A stretch of 64,000 nucleotides of DNA from Rivularia sp. MS3 (GTDB taxonomy: Bacteria > Cyanobacteriota > Cyanobacteriia > Cyanobacteriales > Nostocaceae), in the NCBI GenBank assembly GCA_019192545.1, contig JAHCMI010000040.1, positions 1 to 64,000 of the forward strand, given 5' to 3'. The notes under the pieces are model-generated. The model saw only the letters and a list, made by a program, of their open reading frames with translations, had not been told where the DNA came from and did not search any database. The translations under genes were made by a program, and so were the position numbers. Numbering within the stretch: position 1 is the stretch's first letter; each line of letters starts with the position of its first letter. Of this stretch, positions 1 through 9,498 are shown piece by piece.

Positions 1-417
1 TCTTTAGTCTGAAATGTATGCTGCATCACATTTTCGTATTTATTCAGCAAACCCTTATTAATAATCTATGCTATCTACGATAGCTCGTGTGATAAAAAAT
101 TAATAATAAAAAAAACACCAACTATTATAGTAGAAGGTGTAATCATAATTAGCGGTCATTTAATTTTAAAATTTAGATATAATTTCCAAAAGATTTGAAA
201 ATATCTATCCAAAGTTTTTAATTATAATTAAGTATCGAGTCGAGATATATAAAATCTGCGGCAAGCGTTCAAAACAATTCACTTTTGTTGTGAGTAATAG
301 TTTGCTGTTTGAAGCATCATTTTTATAACCCTACAATATTAGCTTTATTAGACTATATTGTAGGGAATTATAATCATCTCGACTCAGTACTTTTCTATTT
401 GTCAACTTACCAAATTA
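1..417. other. AT-rich noncoding left edge
   Basis: No convincing gene was seen on either strand. A weak hairpin with ACACC/GGTGT arms at 115-119 and 136-140 encloses the short palindrome ACTATTATAGT. It could be a terminator of a gene beyond the left edge, but there is no clean T-run. The only longer open frame (309-491, plus strand) has unremarkable composition and overlaps the better-supported gene on the other strand. Confidence 0.4.
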
Positions 418-750
418 TTAGACAAACCATTTACCAGACATTTCGCCTCCTACGCCTATATCTAAACGGTACTCTTCTCCACCATAATTAAAAGTTTTTC
501 TATATATATCACCATTGCCATTATAGCTAGAACCGGAGCCTCTGAGACTTCTAATCCAAGCTATTATGCTATCAACAGCAGAATCAAAATCATCATGAGA
601 TTTGCGATTCAAAGCATCCTTTCCTTTGCTTCTAATTCCTTCCACTACACCAATAGCTTCACTATTTGATGGGGGACTTGTAAAATTTTGTGATGATGTC
701 TCTAGGTTATCTCTACATTTTTGTAACTGTGTATAGAATCTATAAGTCAT
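418..750 (-). CDS. hypothetical protein, 110 aa
   Basis: The family is not recognised. The start at 750 is supported by an AAGGAAAAA ribosome-binding site a few bases upstream on the minus strand. The product is soluble, with a helical, charged N-terminal half (residues 1-70) and a Gly/Tyr-rich C-terminal part containing EEYRLDIGVGGEMSG. No signal peptide, membrane segment or enzymatic motif is visible. It stands alone, with a noncoding gap on both sides. It is judged real from the RBS and protein-like composition; function unknown. Confidence 0.55.
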   Translation of the reverse strand: MTYRFYTQLQKCRDNLETSSQNFTSPPSNSEAIGVVEGIRSKGKDALNRKSHDDFDSAVDSIIAWIRSLRGSGSSYNGNGDIYRKTFNYGGEEYRLDIGVGGEMSGKWFV

Positions 751-897
751 GGGTTTTTCCTTTTATTGATTGAATCCATTGATTCTTATAGTACTGGCAA
801 AATTATTTGTGTAAACTAGGCAATTTTTAGGTTTTGACTATCATTTCAAAAACTATTTTTATTTTGTTGTGCCAAACAAGAACTAGGCAAATACTTG

Positions 898-1251
898 TTA
901 TTTGCGTTGTTGTTTTCTCCAAACATGAGGAGTTGTACTATGATGTCTACGAAATTGTCTAAAAAAATAATCGGTAGATTGATAGCCAACCTCGTTAGCA
1001 ATTATTTCAATCAACTTGTCTGTTTCTAAAAGTTCTTTACACGCAACAGCTATGCGATATTCATTAATCCAACTATTTATCGTTTTACCCGTGTGTTTTT
1101 TTAATTCTGTTGTTAAATAAGCAGGAGAATAACTTAGCTTCTCTGCTATATATTTCAGGCTAATTGATTGATGATAATTAGATTTGATTATCTCGAAAAC
1201 ACTTTGAAATTTTGAATTTGATGGAAAAATTAAATCTGGATTTTTTGACAT
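898..1251 (-). CDS. stand-alone AraC-type HTH regulator
   Basis: A 117-residue protein consisting almost entirely of an AraC/XylS DNA-binding domain. The first helix-turn-helix is around SLKYIAEKLSYSPAYLTTEL (residues 29-50). The second is around residues 80-105, with the family signature of a GYQSTDYFFRQFRRH recognition segment followed by TP near the C-terminus. Full AraC regulators (about 280 aa) carry an N-terminal ligand domain that is absent here. It is therefore a minimal DNA-binding form, like MarA/SoxS in organisation, and no effector can be inferred. The target is unknown; neighbours are small unknown genes. Confidence 0.85.
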   Translation of the reverse strand: MSKNPDLIFPSNSKFQSVFEIIKSNYHQSISLKYIAEKLSYSPAYLTTELKKHTGKTINSWINEYRIAVACKELLETDKLIEIIANEVGYQSTDYFFRQFRRHHSTTPHVWRKQQRK

Positions 1252-1291
1252 TGAAGAGGTTTTTCCGATTTATACTTGCACAATTAAAAAA

Positions 1292-1492
1292 TCAGGAGAA
1301 GTAAAGCAAGTTTACCTCCGCCGAAAACAGCACCATCACTTGATATAAACTGCCGTCGTGATAGATGAAAATGGTATATTGATTGCCAATTTCGCAGACT
1401 ATATCGTAAACCCAACCCGTAACACCGTTAACGTTCATTTCTTGAGCATTGCTCGGTAGTTTCTGGGCTACTACCAGCCGGTCAAATATCAT
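1292..1492 (-). CDS. small hypothetical protein coupled to upstream gene
   Basis: A 66-residue product of no recognised family. Its ATG overlaps the TGA of the upstream small gene in an ATGA arrangement (1489-1492), so it is probably translated by coupling. The sequence is mixed beta-strand-like with aromatic residues (GWVYDIVCEIGNQYTIFIYH) and ends in a hydrophobic tail. There are no catalytic or metal motifs. Together with the 1489-1680 gene it forms a two-gene unit. Confidence 0.55.
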   Translation of the reverse strand: MIFDRLVVAQKLPSNAQEMNVNGVTGWVYDIVCEIGNQYTIFIYHDGSLYQVMVLFSAEVNLLYFS

Positions 1493-1680
1493 ATGACAGC
1501 AAAGACTTTTTGAGGAACTTGGGAAAGCTGGCGTTGTTCACTAGCTTGAGGTTGAGTAACGATATTACCTTCACGATCTGCATAAACAGCACGATTTTGG
1601 GAAGAAGGTAGGTCAATATCGCTTTGACGGTTGCGAATAAAGCGGTTACGGACTTCGTTAAGATCGACTTGACGACTCAT
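1489..1680 (-). CDS. small hypothetical protein, 63 aa
   Basis: The start was set at 1680 (MSRQVDLNEVR...) because AGAGGT lies 4 bases upstream. The reading frame stays open to 1722, but that extension has no better signal. The product is very polar, rich in Arg, Gln and Asn, probably partly disordered, with no membrane segment. It overlaps the next gene by 4 bases. Function unknown. Confidence 0.6.
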   Translation of the reverse strand: MSRQVDLNEVRNRFIRNRQSDIDLPSSQNRAVYADREGNIVTQPQASEQRQLSQVPQKVFAVI

Positions 1681-2043
1681 AATTACCTCTAAATTTGTAT
1701 TTATGATTGAGTCGAGCAGCATTGGCAGTTATCTTTTATTTTTTTTGCTTTTGCTTGCTCGTTACCGTCTAATCGCTAAAAGGTATTTAATTTATGCAAA
1801 AATATTATTTTTTTTTGCGATGGGAAATTATATAGAGGGGAAATAGAGCGATCGCCTTTGGTGGTTAGATGTTGGGTTTTGAAAAGTTAATGCCTGAACA
1901 TCTTGTTCCACAAGGGTTTGCGGTCAATTTCCAAAAATTTTTATAAATTTAGCATAAACCTACCTGCAAAACTCGACACTATATCAGGAATATTAGAAAG
2001 GTAAGTAAAGGCAACATACTGGTATGACCGCAGTAATCACTCT

Positions 2044-2172
2044 CTATTGAACATGTCCTAACGATAGCCAATGTTTGATAAATCCCTCAGCAGTGAAGGT
2101 TTGCTGCCAATAAGATTTGCTTACCATAAATTCAGATATTTCGGCAGCTGGTATTTGTATTGAGGGAATGAG
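2044..2172 (-). pseudogene. C-terminal gene remnant in the 1.68-2.21 kb gap
   Basis: On the minus strand an open stretch of about 42 codons ends at a TAG (2044-2046) and reads like real protein (for example SKSYWQQTFTAEGFIKHWL). It has no start codon near its beginning and is preceded by an in-frame TAA, which suggests the 3' end of a decayed gene. The rest of the 1681-2212 gap contains one HIP1 octamer (near 1851) and no other supported gene. Confidence 0.3.
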
Positions 2173-2212
2173 TATAAAGGATTAGCACAAATCAGTTTTA
2201 ACCTAAGCATCT

Positions 2213-2962
2213 ATGGGTAATCAAGAGCAACTGGATCAAAAAGTAAAGGACTTAATTCAACAAGCACTCCAATATACACCTGATAGTTTAGAACGAAAAA
2301 AAAGAATCAAAGCCCTACTTGATTTAATTGATTATCTACCCGAAGCTTTCAGTAAAGAACGATTGGGTAAATTCAAAGGTATGCGTTCATATTATGATGA
2401 TGCCTTAAATACTACAGCAGATGATATTACAAAAAACCTTGAAAGGTATATCAAAAATTATGGTTTTGATATTGTTAAAGCAGAACCCGAAAATATCAGG
2501 AGATGTTTTGTCAAATGTCACAAAATGATAATAATAGGTGATTTACAAGACAAATGGAAAAATCGTAACAGTAAATATCAACCAAAATTTGTTAATGATG
2601 AACTATTTGGACAACATAGAAGCATTACTAGGGGAGAGATGATTCGTGATACAGAAAGACTTTCTCCAATAGAACAGGCAATTTTTGATGACAATAAACA
2701 TCAGCAAAAACTTTTATGGGATTATGTCAGACAAGATCCAGAAGAAATATTACGCAATTGCTATTCTAAAAAATATCCTAATTGTACTTGTTGGGAATTG
2801 TGTAAAAGGCGATTTTTAAATGAGCCGAAAGGAGAAACTTTGAAAGAAATTGCCCAAGCATTAGGAATTGAAAGTTTACGAACTGTGAAGTCACATTTCG
2901 ATAGAAGATGTAAACCTTTATTAAAAGAAATCGGTAAAAAATTTGGATTTGAAGGAGAGTAA
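2213..2962 (+). CDS. sigma-70-like protein of a CHAT/DUF1822 cluster
   Basis: A 249-residue protein with a helical N-terminal region (residues 1-130) and a C-terminal region resembling sigma-70 region 4: about residues 190-245 contain GETLKEIAQALGIESLRTVKSHFDRRCKPLL, a helix-turn-helix preceded by a Cys-containing CTCWELCKRR segment. Sigma-like proteins of this kind often sit beside DUF1822 and CHAT genes in cyanobacteria, and here the next gene starts 5 bases after the stop. A role in transcribing or sensing for this cluster is inference. No canonical region 2 could be read by eye, so it may be a divergent ECF-type factor or only a DNA-binding relative. Confidence 0.6.
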   Translation: MGNQEQLDQKVKDLIQQALQYTPDSLERKKRIKALLDLIDYLPEAFSKERLGKFKGMRSYYDDALNTTADDITKNLERYIKNYGFDIVKAEPENIRRCFVKCHKMIIIGDLQDKWKNRNSKYQPKFVNDELFGQHRSITRGEMIRDTERLSPIEQAIFDDNKHQQKLLWDYVRQDPEEILRNCYSKKYPNCTCWELCKRRFLNEPKGETLKEIAQALGIESLRTVKSHFDRRCKPLLKEIGKKFGFEGE

Positions 2963-2967
2963 ATATT

Positions 2968-3783
2968 ATGAATAACACCATTAATTATTACTGGACTATA
3001 ACCTTAAGCGAAACAGCCTATGAATATGCAAATAAATTTGCAAGGCAACAAGCATCTGAGGAAAAAGCACGGCAAGTTTACCGCAATACTTTGGCTATAT
3101 GTGCTGTCAAAGAGTTTGTGCAAGAAGAATTGGGTTATACAACTGATTTAAAAGCTGGAGATTGTTGGAATCCTGTGGTGCGGATGGTTCATGATATAGC
3201 TGATTTGATTATTCCTGAGTTGGGAATATTAGAATGCCGGAGTATAAAAGCTGAAGATGAGGTAGTTTATTTACCTAATGAGGTAAGAGAAAATCGTATT
3301 GCTTATGTGGCTGTTCAGTTTGAAGAACAATCAGAACAGATAAAATTAAGAGGGTTTATCGCAGCTAGTGAGTTGGGTGATTTGCCTGAAGAAATAAAAG
3401 TTAATCAGTTGCAAGAAATTGAAGAAATGATTGATTATTTATTTCAATTAGAGATGAAAAGTTCAGCAATTGAAGAAATTGCACAACAAGAATTAGAAGC
3501 AGCAAAAGAAAGTGTGCGAGAAATACTTAAAGATAGATCAATTGCAGAAATTGTAGCGCAGTTAGAGGAAGTTTATCGGAATTATGATCCTAGCGATTGG
3601 TGGGATAAGGGAGGAAAGGCATTGGCTGTTAGTTTTGCTGGTGCTGGAGGAAATGTCGGTGAGGCAAGTTTAAAGGCAAATGTGAGAGAATCTGGAGATA
3701 CTGAAGAAGTAGAGATAGGATTGAGAGATTTTGCTGAAGACTTGTTGGAGAAGTTAGCAGAAATTTGGGATGGTGCGGCATAA
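2968..3783 (+). CDS. DUF1822 family protein
   Basis: A 271-residue protein recognised by the family hallmark of a conserved LPxxVRENRIAYVAVQF stretch around residues 100-117, preceded by an acidic strand-rich region. DUF1822 proteins are cyanobacterial, of unknown biochemical role, and usually adjacent to sigma-like and CHAT genes. The RBS GGAGAG overlaps the end of the upstream gene, so the two are an operon. The C-terminal third is Glu-rich and helical. There is no signal peptide or membrane segment. Confidence 0.85.
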   Translation: MNNTINYYWTITLSETAYEYANKFARQQASEEKARQVYRNTLAICAVKEFVQEELGYTTDLKAGDCWNPVVRMVHDIADLIIPELGILECRSIKAEDEVVYLPNEVRENRIAYVAVQFEEQSEQIKLRGFIAASELGDLPEEIKVNQLQEIEEMIDYLFQLEMKSSAIEEIAQQELEAAKESVREILKDRSIAEIVAQLEEVYRNYDPSDWWDKGGKALAVSFAGAGGNVGEASLKANVRESGDTEEVEIGLRDFAEDLLEKLAEIWDGAA

Positions 3784-3841
3784 CTTGAATAGGGAAAATC
3801 GACTCATTTTTAGAAGTAATATTTAACACAGAATACAAAAA

Positions 3842-6800
3842 ATGGAAGAGGAGAGCCAACCAGATATTTACACAACACAAGATTATCTTTTCTTCTTAAT
3901 GCAGATACTTGAAGTAACCGCAAACAGTCAAGGTAATTCCCAACTTGTATATCCCTTACTACAAGATAATTTAGATAAACTCGATGATAAATTTGCCCAA
4001 ACTTTACAAACATGGGCAACAGAAAATCTATCAAAAGTAGATAATGTAACAGCGCAAACTATTGCATTATCTATTGCTTACTTATGCGATTTAATTCAGG
4101 AATTTCCTCTAGGGATAAAGGCGATAAATATAGAAATTGCCATCACTGGTTACCAAGCAGCTTTGTTAGTTTACACCCGCGATGCTTTACCAAAAAAATG
4201 GGCAGCAGCTCAAAATAATCTTGGGAATGCTTACTATCAGAGAATACGGGGAAGCAAAGCGATAAATATAGAAATTGCCATCACAGGTTATCAAAAAGCT
4301 TTATTAGTTCACGCTCGTAATTTTTTTCCCGATAGTTGGGCACAGAATCAAAATAATCTTGGAAATGCTTACCGTGATAGAATATGGGGAAACAAGGCAG
4401 GTAATTTAGAACAAGCGATCACTTTCTATAAGAATTCATTATCAGCTCACACCCATGATGCTTTTCCTGTTGATTGGGCAAATGCTCAAAATAATCTGGG
4501 AACCGCTTACTTTCAGAGAATACATGGAGATAAGGCAAGTAATTTAGAACTAGCTATTGCTTGTTATGAAAATGCACTATTGGTTCATACCAAGGATACT
4601 TTTCCCTATGATTGGGCACAGACTCAATCTAATCTGGGAAGTGCTTACTGTGAAAGAATACATGGAGATAAAGCGGATAATTTAGAATTAGCTATCACTT
4701 TTTGTGAAAATGCACTATTGGTTCGTACCCAGGATGCTTTTCCCTATGATTGGGCACAGACTCAAAATAATCTGGGAGCCGCGTACCTTCAGAGAATACA
4801 CGGAGGCAAAGCCGATAATTTAGAACTAGCTATCACTTATTATCAAAATACACTGTTAGTCTTCACTTACGAGAATTTTCCTGCTTACTGGGCAAAGACT
4901 CAAAATAATCTGGGAGAGGCTTACTATAAAAGAATACGGGGAAACAAAGCAGATAATTTAGAGCAGGCGATCGCTTACTATAAAAATGCACTGTTAGTTC
5001 GTAATCGCAATGCTTTTCCTGTTGATTGGGCAGCAACTCAAAGTGATCTCGGATATATTTACGCAAAAAGAATACGGGGAGACAAAGCAGATAATTTAGA
5101 ACTGGCGATCGCTTATTGTGAAAATTCGTTATTAGTTCGCACTTATGATGCTTTTCCTGTTGATTGGGCAGTAACTCAAATAAATCTGGGAGTTGTTTAC
5201 GCAGAAAGAATACGGGGAGACAAAGCAGATAATTTAGAACTGGCGATAGCTTACTATGAAAATTCGTTATTAGTTCACACTTATGATGTTTTTCCTGTTG
5301 ATTGGGCAAAAACTCAAAATAATCTGGGAGGTGCTTACTGTGAGAGAATACGGGGAAACAAAGCAGATAATTTAGAAATTGCCATCGCTTACTATGAAAA
5401 TTCGTTATTAGTTCGCACTTATGATACTTTTCCTGTTGATTGGGCAGCAACTCAAAATAATCTGGGAGTTATTTACGCTAATAGAATACGGGGAAACAAA
5501 GCAGATAATTTAGAAATTGCCATCGCTTACTATGAAAATTCGTTATTAGTTCGCACTTATGATACTTTTCCTGTTGATTGGGCAGCAACTCAAAATAATC
5601 TGGGAGGTGCTTATTTAGGCAGAATAGATGGAGAGAAAGCGAGTAATTTAGAACAGGCGATAGCTTACCAGAAAAATTCGTTATTAGTTCGCACTTATGA
5701 TGCTTTTCCTGTTGATTGGGCAGCAACTCAAAGTAATCTAGGATATGTTTATACAGAAAGAATACGGGGAGACAAAGCAGATAATTTAGAACAGGCAATC
5801 GCTTACTGTAAAAATTCGCTACTAGTTCGTACTTACAAGGCTTTTCCTATTGATTGGGCAGCAACTCAAAGTAATCTGGCATTGGCTTACAGAAGAAGAA
5901 TAAGAGGAGATCACGCGGATAATTTAGAACTGGCTATTACTTGTTATGAAAACGCACTATTAGTTCGCACTTATGATGATTTTCCTATTGATTGGGCAGC
6001 AACTCAACATAATCTGGGAGCCGCTTACAGTCAAAGAATGCAGGGAAACAAAGCGGATAATTTAGAACTAGCTATTACTTGTTATGAAAACACACTATTA
6101 GTTCGTAACCGTGATGATTTTCCTGTTGATTGGGCACTTACTCAACATAATCTGGGAGCCGCTTACTATCACAGAATACGAGAAAACAAAGCGGATAATT
6201 TAGAACTAGCGATTGCTTTTTTTGAGAATGCATTATTAGTTTGCACCCGCGACGCTTTTCCTGTTGATTGGGCAATGAATCAACATAATTTGGGCAATGC
6301 TTACAGTCAAAGAATGAAGGGAAGCAAGGCTGAGAATTTAGAAAGGGCAATCACTTTTTATAAAAATGCACTAGAAATCTATACTCCAACGACTCTACCT
6401 TTAGATTGTTTACACGCAGCAGTACATTTAGCCGATCTAGCCTTTAAAGAAGGATTATGGGAAACGGCAATAGAAGAATATCAAACAGCAGTAATGGCTA
6501 TAGAACTCAGCCGCAGTTGGACAAGTTCTGACAATCGTCGCCAAGAGATTTTAGCAGAATCTATTACAGTTTATCAAAATCTAGTGCAAGCTTTGATTAA
6601 CACTGGAAAATTAAGGAAAGCAATTGAATATATAGAAAGTTCTCGTTCTCGCATGTTGGTAGACTTAATAGCAAGTAATGACCTCTATAGTCAAGGGGAA
6701 ATATCAACAGATGTCCAAGAATATTTACAGCACTTTGAAAGCTTACAACAGCAAATTGACCGAGAAAGAGAATACTTCCGCAATCAATCCAATAATACTA

Positions 6801-8344
6801 ATAAGAAAAATCAAGCGATATTAGGAACTGACAATTCCTATAGTCGCGCTGTATTTGACGCAGAAACAGAAAAAATTAAAGATTTAGAAGCAGAGAAACA
6901 GCAAATTTGGGAGAATATTCGTAGCTCAGATGATGTGCTTGCAGGACAAATTCAAGTCGATACTCTTGACTTTGCAGCCATGCAGCAACTTATTGACACC
7001 CCAACTACAGCTATTCTCAGTTTTTATACTACCGACAATCACACCTATATCTTTATTCTTCGCCAGAATGAAGAACCTCGTTTACACACTTGTACTGGAC
7101 AAGGTTTAAACACATTACATCGAGAATATATTTTTAATAATTGGTCATTGCCATACATTCAGGATAAAACCCAATGGGAGAACCAAATAGGTGATTTTCT
7201 TCAAGAATTGGCAGAACGTTTAAATATCCAAGATTTGATTGCTCAACACCTTGAAGGCATTAAAGAAATTATCCTTATTCCTCATCTTTACTTACATCAA
7301 ATACCCTTTGCTGCTTTACCTATAAACTCCCCCCAAGGAGAGCTTCTCGGAGACAGATTTTTGATACGTTACGCTCCCAGTTGTCAAATATTAAAATTCT
7401 GCGATGAGAGAAAACCTATAGAGATGTTTTATGAAACTTCTCCATATGGCATAGTCGAAAATGCTACCGATGATCTATGCTTCACCAGCTTCGAGTGTGA
7501 AAAAATCGCCCAAATAGTTGTTAATAGCCAACGCTTGCAAGGTAGCCAACAAGCCATAGTTCGTAACTACCGTCAGTTAGCAAAAACAGTTAACATACTT
7601 CATTCGAGCCACCATGCCCAATCTCGATTGAATAATCCTCTACAGTCAAGATTGTGCTTAGGCGATGGAGACATTACTTTAGGTGAACTTATGTCTCCCG
7701 GTTGGCGACTTCGGCAACTATCGGAAGTGTTTCTTTCCTGTTGTGAAACAAATTTTGGATTAAGTACAATCACTGATGATGTCTTGACCCTCTCCGCAGG
7801 CTTTCTTTGTGCAGGTGCAAGAAGCGTTATTAATACTCTGTGGTCAGTAGATGATTTAGCCACAGCCTTATTTTCCATCTTTTATTATGAATATCGCCAG
7901 TTGGGTTACAACCGTGCGGAAGCAGTAAGGAAAGCACAGGTTAAATTGCGTGGTTTTTCTGGAGAAGAGTTGAAAAATAAATACCAAGCAGAATTAGAAA
8001 GTATGCTGGACGAGAAAAAAAAGCAAGCAGAGAACGATAGAAAAGCGGTTAGGAATCAACGAAAACAGCAAGCAAGGAATCTTGTGAAAATAAGTTGCGT
8101 AACTTTTTTATTGAAGCTTTTGATTTGGCTAGATTTAAGTAACATAGTTTATCAAATTGTTTTTATACAAATCCTAAAAGGTATTGCTGCTTACAAAGAA
8201 TTAGAGGATAAGTATCAGAAAATAGCAAAACTTGTAATAAAAATTAGCACAAGTAAAAAAAGACTTACTGACTCATGTCAGCAGGCTTTACCCTTCAATC
8301 ATCCCATGTATTGGGCAGCACTTACCTGCCAAGGTATGCGGTAA
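3842..8344 (+). CDS. giant TPR-CHAT caspase-like protein
   Basis: A 1500-residue protein. Residues about 85-850 are some 16 tandem 46-residue TPR-type repeats with the consensus WAxTQNNLGxxYxxRIRGxKADNLExAI. Residues 850-1050 are helical. Residues about 1090-1390 form a CHAT domain, with the likely catalytic His at 1258 (LHSSHHA) and Cys at 1301 (FLSCCET), followed by the usual AGARSVINTLWSVDD segment. CHAT domains are clan CD cysteine peptidases used as executioners in bacterial conflict and programmed-death systems. The C-terminal 110 residues include a Lys-rich helix and a hydrophobic stretch (about 1418-1450) that may touch membrane. It is third in the cluster, 58 bases after the DUF1822 gene. 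The TPR array probably senses or scaffolds; the substrate is unknown. Confidence 0.9.
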   Translation: MEEESQPDIYTTQDYLFFLMQILEVTANSQGNSQLVYPLLQDNLDKLDDKFAQTLQTWATENLSKVDNVTAQTIALSIAYLCDLIQEFPLGIKAINIEIAITGYQAALLVYTRDALPKKWAAAQNNLGNAYYQRIRGSKAINIEIAITGYQKALLVHARNFFPDSWAQNQNNLGNAYRDRIWGNKAGNLEQAITFYKNSLSAHTHDAFPVDWANAQNNLGTAYFQRIHGDKASNLELAIACYENALLVHTKDTFPYDWAQTQSNLGSAYCERIHGDKADNLELAITFCENALLVRTQDAFPYDWAQTQNNLGAAYLQRIHGGKADNLELAITYYQNTLLVFTYENFPAYWAKTQNNLGEAYYKRIRGNKADNLEQAIAYYKNALLVRNRNAFPVDWAATQSDLGYIYAKRIRGDKADNLELAIAYCENSLLVRTYDAFPVDWAVTQINLGVVYAERIRGDKADNLELAIAYYENSLLVHTYDVFPVDWAKTQNNLGGAYCERIRGNKADNLEIAIAYYENSLLVRTYDTFPVDWAATQNNLGVIYANRIRGNKADNLEIAIAYYENSLLVRTYDTFPVDWAATQNNLGGAYLGRIDGEKASNLEQAIAYQKNSLLVRTYDAFPVDWAATQSNLGYVYTERIRGDKADNLEQAIAYCKNSLLVRTYKAFPIDWAATQSNLALAYRRRIRGDHADNLELAITCYENALLVRTYDDFPIDWAATQHNLGAAYSQRMQGNKADNLELAITCYENTLLVRNRDDFPVDWALTQHNLGAAYYHRIRENKADNLELAIAFFENALLVCTRDAFPVDWAMNQHNLGNAYSQRMKGSKAENLERAITFYKNALEIYTPTTLPLDCLHAAVHLADLAFKEGLWETAIEEYQTAVMAIELSRSWTSSDNRRQEILAESITVYQNLVQALINTGKLRKAIEYIESSRSRMLVDLIASNDLYSQGEISTDVQEYLQHFESLQQQIDREREYFRNQSNNTNKKNQAILGTDNSYSRAVFDAETEKIKDLEAEKQQIWENIRSSDDVLAGQIQVDTLDFAAMQQLIDTPTTAILSFYTTDNHTYIFILRQNEEPRLHTCTGQGLNTLHREYIFNNWSLPYIQDKTQWENQIGDFLQELAERLNIQDLIAQHLEGIKEIILIPHLYLHQIPFAALPINSPQGELLGDRFLIRYAPSCQILKFCDERKPIEMFYETSPYGIVENATDDLCFTSFECEKIAQIVVNSQRLQGSQQAIVRNYRQLAKTVNILHSSHHAQSRLNNPLQSRLCLGDGDITLGELMSPGWRLRQLSEVFLSCCETNFGLSTITDDVLTLSAGFLCAGARSVINTLWSVDDLATALFSIFYYEYRQLGYNRAEAVRKAQVKLRGFSGEELKNKYQAELESMLDEKKKQAENDRKAVRNQRKQQARNLVKISCVTFLLKLLIWLDLSNIVYQIVFIQILKGIAAYKELEDKYQKIAKLVIKISTSKKRLTDSCQQALPFNHPMYWAALTCQGMR
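4110..6390 (+). repeat. 138-bp tandem coding repeats (TPR array)
   Basis: The TPR portion of the CHAT gene is built from 138-bp units (46 codons). Adjacent units near 5350-5490 and 5490-5625 are virtually identical over about 120 bp at the nucleotide level, while outer units are diverged. This points to recent expansion by unequal crossing-over or slippage. Confidence 0.85.
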
Positions 8345-8547
8345 AAACAGATTTAACGACGAAAAATCAAGTTTATTGAAGTTAATCGACTTATGAGAGC
8401 ATTTTCATAAGCCTAATCAAAGGTTTTTCAGCATCTAATATGAATAAAGCCCAAATTTTCCCAAAAAATTTTCTAGAACAATTTGCATAAACCACTACCC
8501 CATTTTCGATAAGTACATGGAAGCGATAAATACAGGAAAGTATCAAG

Positions 8548-9294
8548 ATGGGAAGACGGTATCGTCCACAGGTAGATCATAGCCACAACAGGCAAGCAAA
8601 TACACCTCAAATACAATCTTTTTGGAAATCTCCGGCTACATTGGTGACTGGCTTTATTGGAATAATTTTATTAACATTACCACTTTTATTTGATAGCACT
8701 ATTCAAAGAGTCATCAGTATTCAAGCCAGTGATGTTTCCCTATCAGCCCAAGAATTTCCATTCTTAAAACAACAACATTGTGAAGCACAAGCCCGCCATT
8801 TAAAACAAGATGACACACTTGTAGAGATTCAATTCGCCGACAAACCAGAAGTTATTCGTGACACCAAAATAAATAACACTCTCTTTCTTTTAGGTCAATG
8901 CCAGCAAAGCAAATTTGACAGTAAAAAACCTAAATCAGGAATTGGTAAATATCCAGGAACTTCAATAGTATCATTACTAGAACGCATTCAAATTATTATC
9001 GTTGAAAAACGAACCAAAGGTTTCAAAAACCCTATTGTGGTGACAATTACACTACACGAAGCAGAACCGGGAGCAGGACAGCCAAAGTTAAATTTTGAAC
9101 GGATTCAAACTTTAGTCGAAAAAATTACATCTGACCGAGCGTTAGTAACAATTATGGGAACTAACGGAGATTTGCAGAGTAAATTATCTAGCTCACTCCA
9201 GAACAATAATAATACCAAGATTTGTGCGATTAACGATATTGCACACTGTGTTGAATGGTCTTTTGAAACAGGACGTAGTATGTCAAATAGATAG
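8548..9294 (+). CDS. hypothetical single-pass membrane protein
   Basis: A 248-residue protein with a good RBS (AGGAAAG). There is one hydrophobic segment at residues about 31-50 (LVTGFIGIILLTLPLLF), then an exported or soluble domain. Its C-terminal half alternates strand and helix (IVVTITLHEAEPG, ALVTIMGTNGDL), with a loose resemblance to a Rossmann or von Willebrand A fold; this is only a visual impression. It lies 204 bases after the CHAT gene in the same direction and may be a membrane component of that cluster. The family is not recognised. Confidence 0.6.
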   Translation: MGRRYRPQVDHSHNRQANTPQIQSFWKSPATLVTGFIGIILLTLPLLFDSTIQRVISIQASDVSLSAQEFPFLKQQHCEAQARHLKQDDTLVEIQFADKPEVIRDTKINNTLFLLGQCQQSKFDSKKPKSGIGKYPGTSIVSLLERIQIIIVEKRTKGFKNPIVVTITLHEAEPGAGQPKLNFERIQTLVEKITSDRALVTIMGTNGDLQSKLSSSLQNNNNTKICAINDIAHCVEWSFETGRSMSNR

Positions 9295-9498
9295 AAATAG
9301 ATAAATTAAGGGTATATTTGCCTCGTTCTTACATTAATAGTGGAATGACACTTTTTGGCATCTCCCTTCTATAAAAAGAGAGATATCCAAAAGGCTGGCT
9401 TTACTTCTAAGTCAATAAGTAAAAAATCAGAATAGCGTTGCATAAATACGTATTTTTTTTCGATAGAGAATTACAACAAGAATAAAATTTACTTAGTC

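Noticed and set aside
4863-6350. Series of minus-strand frames (4863-5450, 5478-5798, 6138-6350) with repeated LPNQQEKHHKCELITNF motifs
   Set aside because: They are antisense translations of the TPR repeats of the CHAT gene; the apparent repeats only mirror the 138-bp coding periodicity, and there are no RBSs.
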